NCBI RefSeq assembly: GCF_014529535.1 | Contig: NW_023503598.1 | Coordinates: 124,001 to 188,000 of the forward strand | From: Bradysia coprophila | Lineage: Eukaryota; Arthropoda; Insecta; Diptera; Sciaridae | Direction: 5' to 3' | Length of the DNA stretch: 64,000 bases | In this document: piece by piece, positions 53,988 to 64,000 of the stretch | How positions within the stretch are numbered: the stretch's first letter is position 1 | How the letters are laid out: the number at the start of each line of letters is the position of its first letter | Made by a program: the position numbers and the translations under genes | Notes under the pieces: model-generated | The model's input: only the letters and a program-made list of their open reading frames with translations | The model's database searches: none | What the model was told of the DNA's origin: nothing

Positions 53988-55197
53988 ATGGGAGAGCAAA
54001 GAATTATCGCTGTGATTGAAGATCGTGAAATTGTTATCAAGTTTGATATCAATGGCAACCTGAGTGAGTTACGTAAATTTTTGATCGACCAGAAGTACGT
54101 TCGAATCGACTCAGAAGGGGACACTTGGCGTTTCGCGAAATTAAAGGATGGTAAAGCGGTTAAAACAGCTGAGTTGGACGACGAAATATATATTCCGGTC
54201 AGCGGATACATCTACGACACTGACAAAATATTCATCAGCAATCTCAAGAAATTAATTTCCGTGTTCGCTGACACCGTTCATGAATTTTTCCGGTTCGATG
54301 TCAGTAATAATCTCGCTGATTTACGTAAATTTCTGATCGAAAAAAAAAATCATCAAAGCTGATGGGGACGCGAACGTTTGGCGATTCGTATCACCAAGTG
54401 CAAAAGATTTGAAAGATGTCACCGAAGCAATTATTGGAATAGACACTGAAGGGCAGGTGGTGGTCAAAAATTTTCTCTACGGCAGCAACAAAGTGCGAAT
54501 TGCCAATATAAGTCGCAAGAAGAGTCCCGATCTAATCGGTGTTGGTGTGGATTATCTCGCAGATAAAGATATTGAAGTTAGAGTCATGCGAAATGATAGT
54601 GTTTCACCGGAAAAGTTCGCGCCAGCACTCATGAAAGATTTAAGGCCGGCCAACAAACATGATGTAATTATGGATTTTGACAAAGTTGTTCTCTGTGAAA
54701 AGGGAACCGCAATCGGTATCCGCATCTTCACTAAAACCCATGGAGGATTTGCATACAGTATAAAGGTGCAGGAAGGAAAAGACATTGTCGGAAAGGGATA
54801 TAGTTCACATACAGGATGGACAACATACGCGTATGAAGGGACGACAAACTCTATTGTAATAGTTTCGAATAAGGATTTGGACATACCATCCCAACAATCA
54901 ATCGGACATTGCCGTGTAACGGTTAGAGTTTGGAGATATATTTCCTATAAAAGTAGTGAGGACGGTAAAACACATATGATCGACGATAATGCGCCGAAGA
55001 AAGTGTCGATGGTTTTAAAGAGTGGTGGTATTGATAGCATAGAGAGAGAAGGAGATGATAAAGATAGTCACTTCAGTGGTGCTTTTATATATGATGTTGT
55101 GGATGACCCCAATGAGATTTTGGGTGTATTTGAGATTGATTTTCTTGTATTCAAGAACAGGGAAGATGCACAAAATATGGTTGAATTGAGAAAATAA
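53988..55197 (+). pseudogene. Two-module MGEQR-family protein, paralogue B (single frameshift)
   Basis: The ATG at 53988 begins MGEQRIIAVIEDREI. The frame breaks in a run of ten A at 54340-54349, where paralogue C indicates nine would be in frame. After it the protein continues (DVTEAIIG, GVGVDYLADKD, THGGFAYSIKVQ) to a stop at 55197, so about 402 residues would be encoded without the shift. Elsewhere the frame is intact and protein-like. Its poly(A) position reads CAATAAGAG instead of AATAAA. Either a recent pseudogene or a sequencing error in the A run. The product is of unknown function. Confidence 0.7.
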
Positions 55198-55299
55198 TCG
55201 AAAATAAAATATTGAATGAGTCGTACAATAAGTTTAAATGAATCGAAATGCATAAACATTCGGTCAATAAGAGTGTCGCATTGAGAAATAAACACAAAA

Positions 55300-56505
55300 T
55301 TAACTGACAGATTACATTTCTTTGTTAGACGTTGCCTTTTTTAATGGTCTCACATAGTTCAGATGATCTTACTACTGGGCTAGTGCTCGGTGCGACTGTA
55401 TTATCATTTCAGTTTCGAACCACTTTCGACTGCTAAAGAAAATCCAAGGGTCTATGAGTCGGCCTCAGAGTAATATATGAAACAACATCCCGCAATCCCG
55501 CTACGTTGTTCTTTGTGCACATAAATGTCGTCTGAATCAACGATTCTTCTTAAGCTTTTGTTCACCTTGCTGTAGAAGATTGGCTATTTGACAAAATCGT
55601 GATCTTTGATTTCGAATTCACAATAAGGTTCTGAATGAACAAGTAGAGCGAATTCGAATCAAAAATATCCAGTTTGAGACTATTTTAGGGAATTTTGCTT
55701 GTCCGAAAATCTACCAAATTTTCTTCAGCAATTACTTTCAGCAATTGTTGGTCACTTTAAGCAAAGAAAACTCCTTAAAATAGGCCCTGACTGCAAACAT
55801 TCAAATTTAATTGCCAAAGAAAGCCATCTAAGCAGTAACACGAATGGTAACAGTTGACATATTCGCGAATCTGGCTAGTGATAATTACCAACAAAATTGA
55901 GTTAAGACGAATCGACACAACAACGCTAAATTGAAGCCTAAAGTGTTCGAAAAAATGATATATTTTCGCTGATGACTTCGTATCAACGTCCTTTCTGGAA
56001 AAAATGGGACCATTGTTTTGTGTCGAAATGTGTTTGGATTGGCACTTGAAGCACAAGACCTAGGTGGACTCACGCGATTTTTAACAGTCGAACGTCGAAT
56101 CTAGTACTTCAATTTTTTGATAAAAACGATTAACTTTCTGCAATAGAAAGTGGAGCGTCACTTGTTTGCCACAATAACACGTCACAATAAACGTTACGTG
56201 CTTATAAGTCCAACTGTTTGCGGTTGGTTAAATTACTCTGAGAGAAACGAGCTGTTAAGCTGTGCAAATTTCTTTTCTGAGAGCAGTTTAGAAACATATT
56301 GTGGTTTTACTGTTTTCAGTGAAGATGTCTGTACAGGTTCAAAGAAATCTTCGACAAGAGATCATTTAACCGCCCAAATTTAGGACCATATTATAACGTA
56401 GTACTGATCACACTCAACGAATATGGCTCGACCGAGAGGTTAGAGATTGAAAAAAGTTTCTAACGAATTTCTATTTACTGTACCTACCTATTTGTTTACA
56501 AGTAT
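55300..56505. other. Spacer between paralogues B and C, no gene
   Basis: No supported ORF. An AT-rich patch with AAAATAGGCCCTGA near 55778 resembles other low-complexity patches in the window. Confidence 0.45.
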
Positions 56506-56509
56506 CAAA

Positions 56510-57130
56510 AGCTTTCGTATGCGATAAGTTTAGGTTTCGTTGCATAAAATTTGAATTTCTTTTTTTTTCTTAAATTTGCACGAAATGATGGGTCAAATGG
56601 TCATCACATCTTAACTATGTTGGTCATTATCTACGATTTAGACCTGTGCGTCGAAAACAGTTTGAAGTTCTCGGAGGATTAGATCGACAATTTTAGTCCC
56701 ATACGAAGCAGATAGGTTAACATATCGGAGAATTCCCTAGATATCTATTAGTACAAGGTTAAACGAGCCCACAAAATTGTTCACAAATGCTGGACACTAA
56801 GCGCCATAGTCATCACTTTCAATCTTGACAACTCTTTCTTACTACTACTTTTAGACATCATCGATTGATTTATTAGTCTTCTCATTTTTGATGTCACCAG
56901 TGCTTTCTTAGTGGAGACAATAACAGAAGGCAAGAATCCCCTCCTTATTGCATCAATCTAAAATGCGCTCAGATGTCAGTACATTTCCTTTGTTATGGTT
57001 TTGCTAGAGTACATTTTAGTGGCTGTAGAGTCTACTCTGCCAAAATGAAAGTTCGAAAGGTTGACAACTATAAACATGAATGCTAATGCTTAGATTGGAA
57101 CTTTTTTTATAGGACATACAGAGATAAAAC
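56510..57130 (+). repeat. Duplicated 5' flank of paralogue C (also 45285-46108)
   Basis: CTTTCGTATGCGATAAG and ATTTAGACCTGTGCGTCG occur in the same order at 45285 and 56510, and TAGAGTCTACTCT with GAAAGGTTGAC follow in both. A shorter stretch is at 53655-53800 before paralogue B. The duplication unit therefore included ~700 bp upstream of the gene. Confidence 0.8.
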
Positions 57131-57137
57131 ACGGCAT

Positions 57138-57172
57138 TATAAGAACTGCCACTCTGCCGATGTTAATTCAGT
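57138..57172 (+). promoter_or_regulatory. TATA + initiator of paralogue C
   Basis: TATAAG at 57138 and TTCAGT with the start A at 57170 are 32 bp apart. The conserved TGTAAACCACTGTTG follows. Confidence 0.65.
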
Positions 57173-57289
57173 ATGTAAACCACTGTTGTGTTACAAGGTT
57201 TGCAGTTCTGTTTCTATCAAATTTACAAGTGAAAACTGCTTGAAAAGTCAATTTCACATAGTTGCTGAACGTTGAACAAGCCATCAAAA

Positions 57290-58528
57290 ATGGGAGAGCA
57301 AAGAATTTTCGCTGTGATTGAGGATCGTAAAATAATAATCAAGTTCGATATCACTGCCAAGCTGGGCGAGCTACGAAAATTTTTAATCGACCAGAAGTAC
57401 ATTTTAATCGACGCTGAGGGAGACACCTGGCGTTTCGCAAAAGTAGAGGATGGTAAAGTGACTGACGCTGCTCACCCGGCCGAGGAAAAATACATTCCGG
57501 TCAGTGAATACATCTACGACACTGACAAAATATTCATCAGCAATCTCAAGAAATCAATTTGCGTGTTCGCTGACACCGTTCATGAATTTTTCCGGTTCGA
57601 TGTCAGTAACAATCTCGGTGATTTACGTAAATTTTTGACCGAAAAGAAATTTATCAAAGCTGATGAGAAAACGATCGGTTGGCGATTCGTATCACCGGCT
57701 GGAGTAGATTTGGAAGATGTGACTGAAGCAATAATTGGAAAAGAAACTGAAGGGCATCTGCAGGTCGAACAGTTTCTCTACGGCAGCAACAAAGTGCGAA
57801 TGGTCAATATTAACCGCCAGAAGAATTTCGACTTAGTTGGTGTTGGTGTGGATTATCTCTCAGATAGAGATATTGAAGTCAGAGTCATACGGAATGATAG
57901 TGCAACACCAGATAAACTTGCACCAATCATGATGAAAAATGTAAGGCCAGCCGGCAAACATGGTGTAAAGGCGGATTTTGTCAATGTAGTCCTATGTGAA
58001 AAGGAAACAGCAATCGGTATCCGAATTTCCACTAAAACCCATGGAGGATTTGTATTCAGTATAACAGTGCAGGAGGGAAAGGACATCATCTCAAAGTCAT
58101 ACATTCCATTTACAGGATGGACAAGGTATACGTTTGAAGATACGAGTAAGGCTATTGAGGTAGTCTCGTATAAGAACTTGGACATTCCATCCGAACAAGC
58201 AATCGGATATCGTCGCGTAACCGTTAAAGTTTGGAGATATATTTCCTATAAAAGCGACGACGGGAAAAAGTATATAGTCGACGATAATGCACCGAAGCGG
58301 AAGGGTTACAGTGGTGGTATTGACGTTGTTCCGGGTGATGGTATAGAGGGAGGTGGATTTGTAGAAGGAGATGACACAGATAGTCATATCGGTAGTGGTT
58401 ATATTTATGATATGGTGGAAGACCCCAATGAGATTTTGGGTGAAATTGAGATTGATTTTCTTGTATTTAAAACGAAGGAAGACGCACAAAATATGGTTGA
58501 ATCGAGGATTGATCCAATCTTCGACTAA
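57290..58528 (+). CDS. Two-module MGEQR-family protein, paralogue C (intact), function unknown
   Basis: An intronless gene of 412 residues from the ATG at 57290; an in-frame TTG six codons earlier is ignored. I do not recognise the family. Residues ~1-85 and ~88-170 are two copies of one module: FDITAKLGELRKFL...WRFAKV and FDVSNNLGDLRKFL...WRFVSP. The strand-helix-strand pattern could be beta-grasp (ubiquitin-like), and N-terminal domains of this kind occur in some fungal effector and MACPF proteins as I recall them, but this is not proved. Residues ~171-412 look beta-rich (GVGVDYLSDRDIEVRVIRND, THGGFVFSITVQ, YRRVTVKVWRYISY) with a Gly/Asp-rich loop (EGGGFVEGDDTD) near the end. No signal peptide or membrane segment is seen. 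AATAAA is at 58591. Confidence 0.8.
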   Translation: MGEQRIFAVIEDRKIIIKFDITAKLGELRKFLIDQKYILIDAEGDTWRFAKVEDGKVTDAAHPAEEKYIPVSEYIYDTDKIFISNLKKSICVFADTVHEFFRFDVSNNLGDLRKFLTEKKFIKADEKTIGWRFVSPAGVDLEDVTEAIIGKETEGHLQVEQFLYGSNKVRMVNINRQKNFDLVGVGVDYLSDRDIEVRVIRNDSATPDKLAPIMMKNVRPAGKHGVKADFVNVVLCEKETAIGIRISTKTHGGFVFSITVQEGKDIISKSYIPFTGWTRYTFEDTSKAIEVVSYKNLDIPSEQAIGYRRVTVKVWRYISYKSDDGKKYIVDDNAPKRKGYSGGIDVVPGDGIEGGGFVEGDDTDSHIGSGYIYDMVEDPNEILGEIEIDFLVFKTKEDAQNMVESRIDPIFD

Positions 58529-58599
58529 GGCAGTGTCACACAATCAGTTGCAATTACTTTAAATGAATGGACATGCTTGAAATATCGATCAATAAAAGT

Positions 58600-59716
58600 G
58601 AAACATTAAGAAGTAAACACACAATTAACTCGCATAAACATACGATTTGTATAACCTAGCACAATTTCAATCACGAAATTCATTCATCAACGACTTTTGT
58701 TTAGTAGCGAAACCATTGGATTGTCACACAATCAGTTCCATTACTCTCTCTAGTACCCAAATATCATATGCACCGAAGACCTTCTTTCACTTTCTTCAAG
58801 CTGTTGTTCACCTTGACCTACGAATCTCTTAGCAGTTTGGTTTCCGTTTTATTTTGTGACCCCAAATCCCCCAAATCGACCATCTCTCAAGTGCGACATC
58901 TACATTCGAATAGCCTAAATACCTTCCACTCCAAAAAAAATGAAACAGGCCCATTGGCGGCTTAGGTGCCAAGGAAAGATTCTTATCCGTTCTGTCCTAT
59001 CCTAACATTAGACGAGACCTTTCCTCGTACCTGAAGAGAATATTTTTTAAAGGAAAGACAGCTTAAGAGGAGACGTTACACGGAGACTAGAATGGAGTTT
59101 GGAACTGCACTGCAATACGCAAAATAGGAAGGAAAAATCAGAGTCTTTGTGTTATATAATTTTATGAATTCCATGGTTGTTCGATCATTGCCAGTGAATA
59201 ATATCAAAACATCCATAATGTCTCAATATTTATGTACCGCAGCCGATTTACTGATCCCAATTCACATATAAATAAAATCAACTCTCGGTGTAATTAAAAT
59301 GCGAATTTCATTAGGTGATGATAGTCTAAACATTTTCAGTTATTTTATTACTGACCTTTGTGTCTGCCATCACACCAACGAACGATTATTTTTTTCTTCT
59401 TCTCTCTATTCTGATTAGAAGACTTTTTTTGTGAACACATCAGTGAGGTAGCAGTTGGTACATAGAGAGATATACAGAGAAAATTGTTTATTCAATGATT
59501 TATGCTTGGCGCATTGCTAACAATAGTTTCTTGTTTTTTGTTTTGTTGGACTTAACGCAGGATTAAGAGACCACGTTTTTCAGATTGTAACATGTCCCCT
59601 GATGAGGTGTGTTGTATGTTATTAAAATATACTTTGAGCTGACGGGATTAGAGAAATGAGTAGAGGATCCATTAAAAGTTGATACGGGAGTAGAACGTCG
59701 AAGATTTGTTTACGTA
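58600..59716. other. Intergenic, no supported gene
   Basis: The short plus-strand ORFs at 58647-58965 have no family marks. Confidence 0.4.
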
Positions 59717-59993
59717 AGGGGTCATTCAAATAGTGCGCGTTGTACACGATACAAATAGTTATTTTCCTAACGCATGACAAAAGTCTTTTTTGGCGAATGA
59801 GAGGTTTCTAGCACGAGTCGGAGCCGAGGTCTGGAATCGAACTCGGTAAAAAAAATCCTTTTAGCATGTGATAGGAACGATGTTTATCCTAAACGACGTT
59901 GGAAATGAGCGACGAAGTCACGATATTTCAAAATTTACGAAACCCGCACTTTAATTTGACCCAGGACAGTGCGCGCAATATTTGAATGACCCC
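59717..59993. mobile_element. ~277-bp MITE with 3-bp target duplication
   Basis: GGGGTCATTCAAATA at the left is inverse to TATTTGAATGACCCC at the right, with GTGCGCG / GCGCGCA next inward. TAA flanks both ends, the size of target duplication made by PIF/Harbinger-type transposases. No coding capacity. Confidence 0.8.
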
Positions 59994-59995
59994 TA

Positions 59996-61340
59996 ACGGT
60001 GGAAGCTATCGTGATAATTTGCGTCTTCTCCATCTTCTCTGTCTTCGCATCCCATCCGATCGAGAGCTATTCACTTAAAACTGTCAAATTAATTTAAATT
60101 TATTTACTTCGCATATTGTGTGTAACCTTAGAGTCAAATAAACAGCAGAACGATATGTGCGTCTCGTTAAAAATGTGTTAATCAAATTGAATCGGTCGCA
60201 CAAAGTGTATACGCAATATTTTGCTTATTATTACGACGATGATACACAAACGTTTTTTTTTTTCGTTTTGCCTTCACTTGACAAAAATGTGTGATATAAT
60301 TTGGCTGTATGAAATGTTTAAATATCAATTATTCCATCAACATTTCGATCAAATGAACAGCGATTCGCCTAATGTTTATAGCCTTGGTCATACGGAAAAA
60401 TTTGTATTTGATTTCCCTATCAAACTTAAAATGCTCGCATCATGTGCTTGACACGCTGCAAAGTTGTACTACATGACAAGCTTTAATTATAAGTATAAGT
60501 CGTCTCCTCTCTATGCGGTTTGATATGCTAAGAAGTCTTTGTAATAAAGTAGAAAATAAACAAAGCCACAACGAACATCCTACAACAACCGACTAATAAA
60601 AATTCATTTGTTTTTACGGATTGGTAATTAAATTAAACAAATAAAACTATCCGCTGGCTATAAAGAGAAATAGTTGCGGTTTTTTTTGTACATAGGTTGC
60701 GACCTCATCACTTACTTAGCAGATGACATCACAACACTCAAAGTCGGATACTTCAGATTTGAATTCATGATGAAGTAGTTTGTAAAAACAACGACAAAAA
60801 AAAACTTTTAGCAAAACAACGTAAGGTCACAGTCAGAAGAAAGGTTCGGTGTGTTTGAATGTATGACGCAATGTGTTCGAGAATCAATGAAATGATGCTG
60901 TCAACTTCAACGGAACAGTGGCAAGAGTTGTAAACATCAGAGATTACTAACTTAAGCCGGGTCGGATGATAAGGCTCGGAATCAGGTCAGGTCGACCTGA
61001 AACCTGAGTCAGGTCACCTGAACCTGATTTGACCTGAAACCTGATCTTTTAAATTTTGACCTGACCTGATTGACCTGAAAACCTGATTTTGAAAAAACCT
61101 GAATTGACCTGGTCAATCTGAATGACCTGAAGAATAAATATGCATGTGAACGTGCAGTTCAGCTTTATAAAAGCTGCATGTAAGACATCTGGTTTCAATT
61201 TTTGCCGCAAAAATGATCTACTAAACGTATGCTATATTGCAAGTAACAGAATGTTGCTATGTAAGCTAGTTTCAGATGTAGATGTTGTCTCTTTTCAATA
61301 AATCTCATTGTGATAGGTTATAACACATTGAACAATAAAT
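59996..61340. other. Intergenic with GACCTGA-rich patch
   Basis: At 60965-61130 the words GACCTGA, ACCTGAT and TCAGGTC recur more than a dozen times in both orientations, as at 42545-42720. The rest has no supported gene. Confidence 0.5.
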
Positions 61341-61369
61341 TCTATCCCTCGATGTAACATCGAAGGATT

Positions 61370-61819
61370 ATGAAACGTCTCATTTACGTTTGTAGCTTAA
61401 TGAACTATTTCATCAAAAACTACGAGACGTCAGCACCAGCACCTGAAGCAGTTTCAGCTCCTGACCCGCCACGAAAGAGAAAACACCCTTCCACCAATGC
61501 AGAGAATATGGATGGCGAGGACGATGACCTCCGAAAGCACTCCAAAGTCGATCAGATTGAATTTTGGAAGGGAAATCAAAGATACTTTCTGGATTAAGTG
61601 CGATTGCAAGAGATTTCCTTCCAATTCAATTTGGGTCTGGAACAAGATTTCACTAAACGAGTGCACATCGTGACGCCCACTTGTGCATCGTTGCAGGAAA
61701 AAACAATCTCAGCGTTGATGAGCGTCAAGTCCTGCTACGAAGATTCAAAAGGCTTAGCTAATCTTTACACATTAGTAAACTCACGCTTTAATTTTCTTGA
61801 ATACATAGCTGAATTATAA
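61370..61819 (+). pseudogene. Unrecognised ORF with one in-frame stop
   Basis: One frame runs from the ATG at 61370 (MKRLIYVCSLMNYFIKNYE) through PPRKRKHPSTNAENMDGED to a TAA at 61595, and then in the same frame on to 61819 (QEISFQFNLGLEQDF..NFLEYIAEL). The first half has an acidic stretch after a basic PRKRK motif. No family is recognised. It may be a decayed gene, part of a mobile element, or two exons with an unseen short intron. Confidence 0.35.
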
Positions 61820-61908
61820 CTGAGGCTTCTTTTCCTGTTCTGATTTCGGTTGTTCTTTCAGAATTTCATTCAACAATTTTGGCCATCCCAAAGATTGATT
61901 GCTCAAAT

Positions 61909-61930
61909 TTTATTTATTTATTTATTTATT
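61909..61930. repeat. (TTTA)n simple repeat, LINE tail
   Basis: About five TTTA units. On the minus strand it is the (TAAA)n tail just after the ORF1-like gene. Confidence 0.85.
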
Positions 61931-62000
61931 AATTTCATCAATGGCCGTCAAGCCCCCTGACTACTTACAATAAAAATAGATTTAAATCAACATTAGCTGT

Positions 62001-62498
62001 TTAGCGGTTTACAAATTCACGAACAGTAATGCCATCGGGCCACAGTTCTTCGTTAAGTAGAGAATGAAATATTTTAGAATTAACAGTGATTTTAAACGAT
62101 ACGAAGCTGACGCTGTCCATGTTTACATAGGGTGAAACTAATATCTTACAAGACACATCTCCAGCCGATGATATCATGTTCTCTCGCAATAAATAATCGA
62201 CAATTTCCAATTCGGTAACAGATGGTTTACAATTCGACACATAAAGTACCTTATGCGTATCGGACGGAATCATAAGCTGTGACTGAATTGCTTTATCCAG
62301 TTGAGTTGTTGAACGTTTGGCGTTAGCGGGTACTGGCTCAGCAACTGGCGATTTAGCTAGAACCTCTGCAAACAAACTGGAATTATCAGGTTCTGTTTTA
62401 GATTCGGATGGTTCAGTGGGAGTTTCTTCAAAATCTGCTAAATTACGCTGGGGCTTAGATTGAACGACATCAGATTTAGTGATTACGGGTGAAGTCAA
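62001..62498 (-). CDS. Retrotransposon ORF1/gag-like protein, C-terminal part
   Basis: About 165 codons, open a little further upstream to a stop near 62540. The N-terminal half is Ser/Thr/Pro-rich linker (EETPTEPSESKTEP). The C-terminal half has VLYVSNCKPSVTELEIVDYL, VSFVSFKITVNSKIF and WPDGITVREFVNR, a pattern common at the end of ORF1 proteins of insect non-LTR elements, where the fold is RRM-like and binds RNA. No ATG is seen at the edge, so the 5' part may be lost. Confidence 0.6.
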   Translation of the reverse strand: MTSPVITKSDVVQSKPQRNLADFEETPTEPSESKTEPDNSSLFAEVLAKSPVAEPVPANAKRSTTQLDKAIQSQLMIPSDTHKVLYVSNCKPSVTELEIVDYLLRENMISSAGDVSCKILVSPYVNMDSVSFVSFKITVNSKIFHSLLNEELWPDGITVREFVNR

Positions 62499-62540
62499 TG
62501 GAGCCGATCCATTCGCAGCAGATGATTCGTCTAGATGACA

Positions 62541-63122
62541 TAAGATTTACATAAGATTTAGAGCTCACATTACAAATCTAAAGAAATCTTTTTTGTGGGT
62601 CTTTAGCTCAGGGTCGTAACTACAGGGAGGTTATGGCGGACTAAGACATGTGGACAAACCGTTTTTCTTCAATTCCTTCAATCAAACAAACAAATTCTGG
62701 CTCTGAGTCGAGTAAGACCTCAAAATACTACGTTCGTGCATCAGTTACAACAAAAATTATTTCTCTTACCGAGTGTCACGATGGACAAAATAAGAGTTCG
62801 AAAAATATATCTCGCTCCGCTCGTAGGGAGAATTTGGGCTAGTGCTGAAAAATTTACCATTCCAACAATTGGTGCAAAACTTAATATTCTCGTTCTATTC
62901 GAAACTGTGTGTTGGTCTCGATATTGGCCGAAAATGTTACAGAAAACTAGGACTTTAAAATTGAAAAGTAAAATCTTGAATTGGGCGAAGTTCTGAATGA
63001 ATTGGTCACAACTATTCAGACATGCTTAAAATGTAGTCCTAAGCGAATAAGACTACAAACAGAGTATTTCTATTTATGGTTAAAGATGTTATGCCAGCAT
63101 AGGTTCAACGGATTTATTTCGT
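62541..63122. other. Intergenic, no gene
   Basis: Two overlapping short plus-strand ORFs at 62648-62996 have no recognisable features. Confidence 0.4.
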
Positions 63123-63380
63123 AATTGAGTCCGTTGGGATCAACAGTAGGTCTATTTCATCTGTCAAAGTGACGTTTTAAACGTCAAACATTAGAAACTC
63201 TGTAAAACGGTCGGTAATTTCGTTAATTCTTCCTTATTTTTTTAAAATCCAGTTAGTGAAAAACAATTTAAGAAAAATCAACGAAATTACTGACTACTTA
63301 AAAGATTTCTTATGTTTGACGTTTAAAACGTCACTCTGACAGATGGAATAGACCTACTTTTAATCCCAACGGACTCAATT
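63123..63380. mobile_element. ~258-bp foldback MITE
   Basis: AATTGAGTCCGTTGGGAT at the left is inverse to ATCCCAACGGACTCAATT at the right. The arms continue through GGTCTATTTCATCTGTCA and GACGTTTTAAACGTC, itself a palindrome. The centre is AT-rich. Confidence 0.85.
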
Positions 63381-64000
63381 AATCTTGTAATTTTCAGAAG
63401 AAACTGGATTGGAGGGTCGAACACGGTCTTCTTCTGTTGCAGATGCTCAGATTATTTTAAGAAGTAGTGTGACAATTGTTCCTATGTTTCTTTGAGACTT
63501 GTCAACGCCTGTTAACAACAAAACACGTAAGCAATAATTTCAAACCTTTGAAACAGACAAAAAGAATCCCATGAATACCAGAAAATGAGTTTCGAAACGC
63601 TCTTCTCCGATTTAACACTTGCAATTGGCTGAAATGATCACGTGACAATTGTCAACCAATCCCAATCGCTTATAGAATACTGAGCAGAGTGCATTTTTTT
63701 TTTACTGCGTTTCATGTTAAAAGAATGAAATATTCAGTGATCAGGCTACGTCGTTACGGAACTTTTTTTTATTACTAAACGTAATTGTAAATCATGCGAG
63801 TATCAAATGCCAATACCAAATGGTGTCCTTATACTTGATCTCTGTAAATTGCAAATAATTCGCAAGTCGTTTTTCTGGTGTACACGTAAATTGGAAATAA
63901 ATTGATATCGTACGTGTGGTGTCACGTTACTAAAAATTATTACCTTTATTAGTCGTATGTTTTATGTGCGTCGATTGAAGCACAAAAAAGTAACTTAACA
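63381..64000. other. Window end, no feature
   Basis: AT-rich sequence without a supported ORF, hairpin or repeat. Confidence 0.4.

Larger units (their letters stand above)
61905..62540 (-). mobile_element. ORF1-only retrotransposon derivative with (TAAA)n tail
   Basis: On the minus strand an ORF1-type gene is followed, without any reverse-transcriptase ORF, by a short 3' part and (TAAA)n at 61909-61930. That arrangement resembles LINE derivatives that keep ORF1 only. Its 5' edge is not defined. Confidence 0.55.

Noticed and set aside
54552..54884. 110-codon minus-strand ORF (and 57853-58185)
   Set aside because: Antisense shadows of paralogues B and C.

Overview
The window reads as nuclear DNA of an insect, most likely a lower dipteran such as a fungus gnat. 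The genes have short GT-AG introns of about 50-80 bp beside a few very long ones. TATA plus initiator core promoters and AATAAA signals can be seen. The recognisable genes are animal ones (pebble/ECT2 RhoGEF, mu-crystallin-like reductase, carboxylesterase, F-box/LRR). AT-rich intergenic DNA is full of foldback elements, MITE-like hairpins and 5'-truncated non-LTR retrotransposons. The fungus-gnat placement is an inference from gene character, not from a database match.

Region 1 (1-16.5 kb) is a near-identical tandem segmental duplication. Each copy carries a four-exon carboxylesterase (+) tail-to-tail with an F-box/LRR-like gene (-). The two F-box proteins are identical and the two esterases differ by six residues. 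The copies differ by a 516-bp truncated LINE insertion (copy 2 only), a 384-bp segment with a hairpin (copy 1 only), and their right ends: copy 1 ends in an inverted arm plus a 20-bp minisatellite, copy 2 runs into a third copy of a hairpin repeat. The esterases keep the catalytic triad but no N-terminal exon was found.

Region 2 (16.5-22 kb) is gene-poor and holds a GA microsatellite, a 450-bp foldback element, a small hairpin element and two LINE 3' ends with (TAAG)n and (GAA)n tails.

Region 3 (22.1-42.3 kb, minus strand) is the cytokinesis RhoGEF pebble/ECT2, with three BRCT segments, a DH domain and a PH domain on eleven mapped constitutive exons. A 972-bp, phase-0 optional exon would split the last BRCT domain with a Ser/Thr-Pro-rich nuclear-type insert. 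A complete four-exon mu-crystallin/ornithine-cyclodeaminase-like gene is nested antisense in one pbl intron. Other pbl introns hold foldback elements, a tRNA-like element, an 18-bp minisatellite and a retrotransposon C-terminus.

Region 4 (45-59 kb) is the most unusual. Three tandem paralogues of an intronless, unrecognised protein (one intact, one with a +1 shift in an A10 run, one with an internal deletion) flank an intronless MACPF-domain gene on the opposite strand. Its MACPF domain resembles fungal-type MACPF proteins. The paralogues have two repeated modules that could be beta-grasp-like. A laterally acquired and then amplified pore-former or defence cluster is a reasonable hypothesis. 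A mobile element with seven ~145-bp tandem units has inserted just upstream of the deleted paralogue.

Region 5 (59-64 kb) has two hairpin MITEs, a GACCTGA-rich patch, an ORF with one in-frame stop, and an element that carries only a retrotransposon ORF1-like gene with a (TAAA)n tail.
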